From an uncultured Halioglobus sp. (GTDB lineage: Bacteria; Pseudomonadota; Gammaproteobacteria; Pseudomonadales; Halieaceae), in NCBI GenBank assembly GCA_905480565.1, contig CAJQQW010000426.1:1-10989 (forward strand): 10,989 bases of DNA. Reading direction: 5' to 3'. Shown here piece by piece: positions 6,750-10,989 of the stretch (positions within the stretch are counted from its first letter, which is position 1; each line of letters starts with the position of its first letter). The position numbers and the translations under genes are program-made. The notes under the pieces are model-generated. The model was not told the origin of the DNA. It made no database searches and saw nothing but the letters and a program-made list of their open reading frames with translations.

Positions 6750-7904
6750 ATGGCGTCAAACATTAACCTGCCTCGCATTCTGCGTGTCGGCGCTGGAGCC
6801 AGCGCAGAGTTGGTCGCGACGCTGGCAGAACTTGGGCTCTCAAGGCCCTTATTGGTGACCGACCCCTTCATGCGAGAGTGTGGGTACAGCGATCGTATAC
6901 AGTCGCCCCTGGCGGAGGCGGGAGTTGCCTGCGGCCTGTTCGGTGATTGTGTGCCCGACCCTACAACCGAGAGCGTATATGCGGCCCTCGAGGTGTGTCG
7001 CGCCGGTGATTACGATTGCGTCGTCGCTCTGGGCGGAGGCAGCTCTCTGGATACAGCCAAGGCGGTGGCGGTACTGGCGGTGCACGGCGGCGTTATGCGC
7101 GATTATAAGGTGCCTCATCAGGTGAATTCCGGCTTGCCTGTTATCGCCATTCCCACGACCGCCGGCACAGGGTCCGAGGCGACCCGTGTGGCGGTCATTA
7201 CGGATACAGAGACGCAGGAAAAAATGCTGTGCATGGGGCTGGGGATGATGCCGGTCGCTGCCCTGGTCGATTTTGAGCTGACTCTGAGCATGCCTTACAG
7301 GCTGACTGCAGATACAGGTATCGATAGCTTCTGCCATGCGATGGAGGCCTTTGTCAGTCGCAAGTCGAACCCCTTCACCGACAGTGTCGCACTAACCGCT
7401 ATGCGCACTATTTATCAAAATATTCAGACCGCTTGCGCCGAGCCGGACAACCGGCAGGCGCGCGAAGCCATGATGCTGGCGGCTACTCAGGGTGGTATTG
7501 CTTTTGCCAATGCCTCCGTGACCCTTATCCATGGCATGAGCCGCCCCATTGGCGCGTTGTTCCATGTGCCCCATGGACTGAGCAATGCAATGCTGCTGCC
7601 GGAGGTGACCGCGTGGTCTGTTGGCGCTGCGGCGCAACGCTATGCGGAATGTGCGCGCTACATCGGCGTTGCGGAAGCATCGAACGCCGATGCACTTGCC
7701 TGCGAGAAATTGGTTGACGCACTGCGGGCATTGACAATGGATTTGCAGGTGCCCGGGCCTGCCACGTGGGGCATCTCTGAGCGGGAGTGGTTTGACTCGC
7801 TTACGCTGATGGCGACGCAGGCACTGGACTCGGGCTCTCCGGCGAACAACCCGCGGATTCCCGACACGGGAGAAATTATCAGCCTGTATGAGCGTATCTG
7901 GTAG
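6750..7904 (+). CDS. Iron-containing (group III) alcohol dehydrogenase
   Basis: NAD(P)-dependent alcohol dehydrogenase or related reductase of the iron-activated family, 384 residues, a usual length. The nucleotide-binding domain has GGGSSLD at 95-101 and PTTAGTGSEATR at 135-146. The metal site is complete: Asp192, His196, His261 and His275, with the same D-x3-H and H-x13-H spacing as in FucO (Asp196, His200, His263, His277). The ATG start has AGGAG 8 bases upstream. The gene lies between the NUDIX gene and cysH, in the same direction as both but with 168 and 88 bp gaps and intervening terminator- or promoter-like signals, so it is probably its own unit. Substrate is not predictable; the family covers short-chain alcohols, lactaldehyde, 4-hydroxybutyrate and maleylacetate. 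Relatives in similar genomes act on aldehydes or alcohols from carbon catabolism. Confidence 0.92.
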   Translation: MASNINLPRILRVGAGASAELVATLAELGLSRPLLVTDPFMRECGYSDRIQSPLAEAGVACGLFGDCVPDPTTESVYAALEVCRAGDYDCVVALGGGSSLDTAKAVAVLAVHGGVMRDYKVPHQVNSGLPVIAIPTTAGTGSEATRVAVITDTETQEKMLCMGLGMMPVAALVDFELTLSMPYRLTADTGIDSFCHAMEAFVSRKSNPFTDSVALTAMRTIYQNIQTACAEPDNRQAREAMMLAATQGGIAFANASVTLIHGMSRPIGALFHVPHGLSNAMLLPEVTAWSVGAAAQRYAECARYIGVAEASNADALACEKLVDALRALTMDLQVPGPATWGISEREWFDSLTLMATQALDSGSPANNPRIPDTGEIISLYERIW

Positions 7905-7949
7905 AGTCCGCAATATTGTGACAGGGCATATCCATATACTCTGCGGTTA

Positions 7950-7977
7950 TTGGTAACTATGTTTTTGATTCTATAAA
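7950..7977 (+). promoter_or_regulatory. Candidate sigma70 promoter for cysH
   Basis: TTGGTA (7950-7955) and TATAAA (7972-7977) are separated by 16 bp, with four and five consensus matches. The local sequence is much more AT-rich than its surroundings. A dyad GTTA-N4-TAAC (7946-7957) overlaps the -35 box and could be a regulator site. Transcription starting near 7984 would leave only about nine bases before the ATG at 7993, an unusually short leader. Confidence 0.45.
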
Positions 7978-7992
7978 GTCCGTCCCACGAAA

Positions 7993-8646
7993 ATGGGAAC
8001 TAGGGTGGTGTCATCCGCCGTGGACTTGGATATTGACAACCTGAATAAAACCTTGCGCGATGCCAGTGCCGGGGACATTGTGTCCTGGGCGCTGGGTTTG
8101 CAACAGCCTACGATTGCGACCACCAGCATGGGGCGCAATGCTGCGGCCATGTTGCACCTCGTGGGACAGGTCGATGCGACAGTGCCGACCATCTGGGTCG
8201 ATACCGGCTACAACCTGCGCGATACCTACGTGGTGGCAGATAGGCTGATCCGCGGTCTCGATGTGAATATCCATGTTTACTCACCAGAGATGACCTCGGA
8301 GCGCCGCAACGCATTAACGGGCGGGATTCCCACGGTAGATGAGGAAGAGCGGCATCAGGAGTTTACCCGACAGGTGAAGCTGGAGCCGTTTGAGCGAGCG
8401 CTGAGTGACTTTCAGCCGCAAATCTGGCTGACCGGTATTCGTCGCGAGGAGACAGAGCACCGCAAAACTCTGGATATCGTTTCCAGAGATGCGCGGGGAA
8501 TTATCAAGGTAGCACCCATTTTTTATTGGTCCGAGGAGGATGTTGAAGCCTATATGGAGCGCTTCGAACTACCCACCTGCAAGCATTATTTCGACCCCAC
8601 CAAGGTGCACGACGGTCGTGAGTGCGGTATGCATACGGCAGCCTGA
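7993..8646 (+). CDS. cysH: Phosphoadenylyl-sulfate reductase, Fe-S-free type
   Basis: Thioredoxin- or glutaredoxin-dependent PAPS reductase of assimilatory sulfate reduction, producing sulfite from PAPS in the cytoplasm. Motifs of the adenylyl-binding fold are seen in order: TTSMGRNAAAMLHL (43-56, the phosphate-binding loop), WVDTGY (68-73), the Lys-x-Glu-Pro segment VKLEPFERAL (128-137), LTGIRREET (146-154) and the C-terminal redox Cys211 in RECGMH. The paired cysteines that bind the 4Fe-4S cluster of APS reductases are missing, which points to PAPS as substrate. At 217 residues it is shorter than E. coli CysH (244): the loop between the last helix and ECG is compressed to LPTCKHYFDPTKVHDGRECG. 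ATG 7993 has almost no Shine-Dalgarno sequence; GTG 8020 and TTG 8026 are alternatives. It is convergent with the short reading frame at 8652. Confidence 0.9.
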   Translation: MGTRVVSSAVDLDIDNLNKTLRDASAGDIVSWALGLQQPTIATTSMGRNAAAMLHLVGQVDATVPTIWVDTGYNLRDTYVVADRLIRGLDVNIHVYSPEMTSERRNALTGGIPTVDEEERHQEFTRQVKLEPFERALSDFQPQIWLTGIRREETEHRKTLDIVSRDARGIIKVAPIFYWSEEDVEAYMERFELPTCKHYFDPTKVHDGRECGMHTAA

Positions 8647-8651
8647 GTGGC

Positions 8652-8783
8652 TTAACCCATTACAGCGGCAACAGCGATGGCTATTGTTACCGTTGCAGCG
8701 ATAAAACAACCGACTACCATGCCCGGGCGCTACGTGATGCGTTGATCTTCAATGTCGTGGTGGTGCCCTAGGTGTTGCGACAT
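8652..8783 (-). pseudogene. Small single-pass membrane protein split by an in-frame TAG
   Basis: On the minus strand a 44-codon frame runs from ATG 8783 to TAA 8652 with one internal stop, TAG at 8730-8732. Before the stop it encodes MSQHLGHHHDIEDQRIT, histidine- and acid-rich. After it come Arg-Pro-Gly-Met and then a clean membrane span, VVGCFIAATVTIAIAVAAV, followed by Met-Gly and the TAA. A charged head, an RPG turn and a 20-residue span fit one coherent small inner-membrane protein. AAAAGG lies 3 bases before the ATG. It sits 75 bp after the PPOX gene on the same strand and ends 5 bp from the cysH stop, a typical convergent spacing. A single change from a sense codon (for example TCG or CAG) to TAG would explain it; the base could also be a sequencing error. 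Alternatively, only the 22-residue part from ATG 8720 is made. I do not recognise the family. Confidence 0.45.
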
Positions 8784-8858
8784 GAGCCTTTTCACACTGG
8801 TTTTTATAAACGGCATTGGCACTGGTTCTTGTTTTTTGAGTCTTCGCATTGATCCAGG

Positions 8859-9251
8859 TCAAGTGGCAGGGAAATTGACTCGAATATAGGCGCGCCGCTG
8901 CATTTTACCTGTCAATTTTGAGAAAAAATCGGCGGCCAGCATTTGCAAGCCGTATTTGCGGCGCAAGGCGTCGAGCGCTGTTTTCTGATCTGCAGGTGAG
9001 CTGAGCAGGCAGGCTTCGGCTTCGATCCATTCGCCGATGACGGTGCCAGTGACCGTGCAGGGCGCGACGCGAGCGTCTGGAAAGTTGCGCAGTCGTTTCA
9101 CTTTTCCCGCGTTGCCGGCGGAAAAGAGGTAAATACTATCGCCGTCGGGTGCGAACCATACTGGGGTAGATACCCAATCACCACTGCGTTTGCGGGTCGA
9201 AAAACTACAGTAGGTGTTTTCCTGCAGTGCTGATGATCCGTTTTTCGTCAT
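8859..9251 (-). CDS. PPOX-class flavin/F420-binding protein (PNPOx-like split barrel)
   Basis: Small (130 aa) split-barrel protein of the pyridoxamine 5'-phosphate oxidase-like superfamily, close to the PPOX class F420-dependent group. Family features are TYCSFSTRKRSGDWVSTPVWF (first two strands), IYLFSAGNAGKVKRLRNFP (cofactor-contacting strand and the GKVKRLR helix start) and ARVAPCTVTGTVIGEWIEAEA (later strands). The C-terminus is a short helix and the strand RRAYIRVNF. The start is set at ATG 9251: it has GAGG 5 bases upstream, and a good promoter (9292-9320) would lie inside any longer version reaching ATG 9320. Cofactor (FMN, F420 or heme) and reaction are unknown. It shares a fold family with PdxH in this window but not PdxH's active-site RLHDR. 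Divergent from asnS. Confidence 0.82.
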   Translation of the reverse strand: MTKNGSSALQENTYCSFSTRKRSGDWVSTPVWFAPDGDSIYLFSAGNAGKVKRLRNFPDARVAPCTVTGTVIGEWIEAEACLLSSPADQKTALDALRRKYGLQMLAADFFSKLTGKMQRRAYIRVNFPAT

Positions 9252-9291
9252 AGTGACCTCGTTATCTCTGCGCCCCTTTGGTGCCATCTGC

Positions 9292-9320
9292 ATTAAATCG
9301 ACAACGCTCGCAGAGCACAA
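9292..9320 (-). promoter_or_regulatory. Sigma70-like promoter for the PPOX gene
   Basis: Read on the minus strand: TTGTGC (9320-9315), a spacer of exactly 17 bp, then TTTAAT (9297-9292), which differs from TATAAT at one base. The start of transcription would be near 9285, giving a leader of about 34 bases to ATG 9251. The spacer holds CGCTCGCAG, which recurs inverted at 9420-9428 in the asnS leader. Confidence 0.5.
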
Positions 9321-9332
9321 TAGTTGCGCCCC

Positions 9333-9423
9333 GCAGGCTTCAAAAATAAACCGTTGTACGAACCCGTGCTCGAGTTCGGCAGTGTCACCCGGTTACACCG
9401 GAGACTTATGTCTGGAAGCCTGC
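9333..9423 (+). other. Foldable leader region upstream of asnS
   Basis: A perfect 9-bp inverted repeat, GCAGGCTTC (9333-9341) with GAAGCCTGC (9415-9423), closes a region holding three smaller hairpins: CGAAC/GTTCG (9359-9363, 9374-9378), CCGGT/ACCGG (9389-9393, 9397-9401; three-base loop) and AGAC/GTCT (9402-9405, 9410-9413; loop TTAT). The right arm can alternatively pair through CTGCGAGCG (9420-9428) with CGCTCGCAG (9305-9313). It lies 55 bp before asnS and within the 227-bp divergent space with the PPOX gene. It could be a structured 5' leader, a palindromic operator region or an inert element. No clear asnS promoter was found, so whether the left arm is transcribed is uncertain. Confidence 0.35.
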
Positions 9424-9478
9424 GAGCGCATTGGGTAACCTACTGCCCATTCCATTCTTGAACGGTAAGTCCCACCAG

Positions 9479-10876
9479 ATGTCTGATATCCATACAGTTG
9501 CGGTTCTTCTCAGTGCCAAACCTCCTGTTAGTGGCAGGGTAACGGTCAGGGGTTGGTTGCGCAGCAAGCGCGATTCCAAGGCAGGTATTTCTTTCCTCGC
9601 GGTCCATGATGGTTCCTCCTTTCACGCGGTACAGGCGGTTGTGCCCAACACGCTGGCGAACTATGAATCCGAGGTGCTGGCGCTGACCACCGGCTGCGCC
9701 GTCATAGTCTCGGGGGAGCTTGTCCCGTCGCAGGGCAAGGGGCAGAGTGTCGAAATTCAGGCGAGCTCGGTGGAGGTGGTAGGTGTGGTAGATGACCCCG
9801 AGACCTATCCCATCGCCAAGAAGCGGCATACGTTTGAGTACCTGCGTTCTCAGGCACATCTGCGCCCTCGCACGAATACCTTCGGTGCAATTTCGCGGGT
9901 GCGCAGCACGATGGCGAATGCGATTCATAACTTCTTTCACAATGATGGCTTCCAATGGGTAAATACACCCATCATCACTGGAAGTGACTGCGAGGGTGCT
10001 GGAGAACTGTTTCGGGTGAGCACTCTGGATTTAACGAATCTGCCCCTTACTCCGCAGGGAGCGGTTGATTACACGCAGGATTTTTTTTCGGGTGAGTCTT
10101 TCCTCACTGTATCGGGCCAATTGGAATTGGAGTCATACTGTCTTGCCATGAGCAAGGTATATACCTTTGGACCTACTTTTCGCGCCGAGAATTCACATAC
10201 CAGCCGCCACCTTGCTGAGTTCTGGATGGTGGAGCCGGAAGTGGCTTTCGCGGATCTGGACGAGAATGCCCGCTTGGCTGAGCAATTGCTGAAATATGTT
10301 ATTGGCGCAGTGCTCGATACGCGTGAGGATGATATGGCGTTTTTTCAACAACACATCGATGAGGGCCTCATACCACGCCTGCGCGGTGTGCTGGATAGTC
10401 CGTTTGAGCGTATGGACTACAGTGAGGCTATTGAGGTGCTGAAAAGCAGCGATGAGACGTTTGAATTTCCGGTGGAGTGGGGTCTGGATCTGGCATCCGA
10501 GCATGAGAGATACCTGACGGAAAAATACATCGGCCGTCCACTGGTGGTAGTCAATTACCCCGCCGAGATCAAGGCGTTTTATATGCGGCTAAACGATGAC
10601 GGCAGGACCGTTGCTGCCATGGATGTGTTGGCTCCGGGCATGGGTGAAATTATTGGTGGCAGTCAGCGAGAAGAACGGCTGGATGTTTTGGACGCACGTA
10701 TGGACGAGCCACTGCATGAGGAATTGTGGTGGTATCGGGATCTGCGTCGCTATGGAACAGTACCGCATGCAGGATTTGGCCTGGGTTTCGAGCGACTGCT
10801 GAACTACGTGACCGGTATGGAAAATGTGCGAGACGCCATACCTTTCCCGCGAACTCCGGGCCATAGCGTCTTCTGA
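9479..10876 (+). CDS. asnS: Asparaginyl-tRNA synthetase
   Basis: Class IIb aminoacyl-tRNA synthetase that charges tRNA-Asn with asparagine. The start is ATG 9479 ([12 protein letters not shown]), giving 466 residues, the same as E. coli AsnRS; the frame is open back to a TTG at 9431, but that would add 16 residues the family lacks. The N-terminal OB-fold anticodon-binding domain spans about 5-110 ([21 protein letters not shown]). The catalytic domain follows, with motif 1 around [10 protein letters not shown], motif 2 at 230-249 ([20 protein letters not shown], with Phe234-Arg235 and Arg243-His244) and motif 3 GFGLGFER at 432-439. The SCEGAGE-type loop reads [10 protein letters not shown]. 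The Shine-Dalgarno sequence is weak (GGTAAG). Downstream, 10877-10989 holds a 10-bp palindrome CAATCGATTG (10895-10904) and a TAAAAT box (10947-10952) without a partner, but no clear terminator or gene. Confidence 0.97.
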   Translation: MSDIHTVAVLLSAKPPVSGRVTVRGWLRSKRDSKAGISFLAVHDGSSFHAVQAVVPNTLANYESEVLALTTGCAVIVSGELVPSQGKGQSVEIQASSVEVVGVVDDPETYPIAKKRHTFEYLRSQAHLRPRTNTFGAISRVRSTMANAIHNFFHNDGFQWVNTPIITGSDCEGAGELFRVSTLDLTNLPLTPQGAVDYTQDFFSGESFLTVSGQLELESYCLAMSKVYTFGPTFRAENSHTSRHLAEFWMVEPEVAFADLDENARLAEQLLKYVIGAVLDTREDDMAFFQQHIDEGLIPRLRGVLDSPFERMDYSEAIEVLKSSDETFEFPVEWGLDLASEHERYLTEKYIGRPLVVVNYPAEIKAFYMRLNDDGRTVAAMDVLAPGMGEIIGGSQREERLDVLDARMDEPLHEELWWYRDLRRYGTVPHAGFGLGFERLLNYVTGMENVRDAIPFPRTPGHSVF

Positions 10877-10989
10877 TAGCCCGGTGAGCGGTGTCAATCG
10901 ATTGCCCCATATTGGGTGTATTCGGCGTTTTCCTGCGATATCTGTGTAAAATTCCCCAAAATGAGGGGTGGGGCCGCGCAGGGGTCGTC

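Noticed and set aside
8644..8771. Plus-strand frame with CYRC after cysH
   Set aside because: It has no start codon and only one CxxC pair; it is the complement of the better-supported minus-strand small membrane protein.
8795..8827. Direct repeat CACTGGTT (8795-8802 and 8820-8827) followed by a T run
   Set aside because: An 8-bp direct repeat is easily due to chance, and no hairpin precedes the T run, so it is not called a terminator or an insertion trace.
9333..9423. Cloverleaf-like outline reminiscent of a tRNA
   Set aside because: No recognisable T-loop, D-loop or anticodon arm of normal size on either strand and no CCA end; treated as a possible leader structure instead.
9333..9478. 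T-box riboswitch for asnS
   Set aside because: No T-box core sequence or terminator/antiterminator with a T run is present, and the other genes point to a gammaproteobacterium, where T-boxes are not expected.
10954..10968. CCCC/GGGG hairpin after asnS
   Set aside because: It is followed by TGGGG rather than a T run and is close to the window edge, so neither a terminator nor a regulatory site can be supported.

Overview
The window reads as chromosomal core and near-core DNA from a gammaproteobacterium. A marine lineage of the Halieaceae/Cellvibrionales type is plausible, but that is judged only from overall protein character. The grounds for gammaproteobacteria are an AsnRS of E. coli length with matching class II motifs, a PdxH with the E. 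coli-type active site, a two-domain CinA, an E. coli-type GGT and an Fe-S-free CysH. G+C is moderately high. There are no rRNA or tRNA genes, no insertion sequences, no CRISPR array and no prophage genes.

Layout, left to right. A TesB-like acyl-CoA thioesterase (+), cut at its 5' end by the window edge, ends in a short hairpin/T-run terminator. Between it and the convergent gamma-glutamyltransferase lipoprotein gene (-) is a non-coding stretch with an 88-bp imperfect dyad that looks somewhat like an integron attC site. Next come a small unrecognised gene (+), a GNAT acetyltransferase (-), pdxH (+) and cinA (-), with convergent pairs packed 6-18 bp apart. Divergent from cinA is a zinc-ribbon NUDIX hydrolase (+), then an iron-type alcohol dehydrogenase (+) and cysH (+). 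The 212 bp after cysH hold, on the minus strand, what appears to be a small single-pass membrane protein interrupted by an in-frame TAG. After that are a short PPOX-class flavin-binding protein (-), with a good sigma70-like promoter, and asnS (+). The asnS leader can fold into a branched structure.

Most genes are single transcription units. Some share a cofactor or nucleotide theme: PdxH makes pyridoxal phosphate using FMN; CinA (pyridine nucleotide recycling) and the NUDIX enzyme are divergent neighbours that both probably act on nucleotides; the PPOX protein has the same fold family as PdxH. CysH belongs to sulfate assimilation, and GGT to periplasmic glutathione breakdown and hence cysteine recovery. 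These links are inferences from family knowledge, not demonstrated operons.

No clear multi-gene novel system is visible. The items most worth a second look are the TAG-split small membrane protein (8652-8783), the foldable asnS leader with its possible 17-residue leader peptide (about 9305-9461), and the attC-like dyad (901-988).
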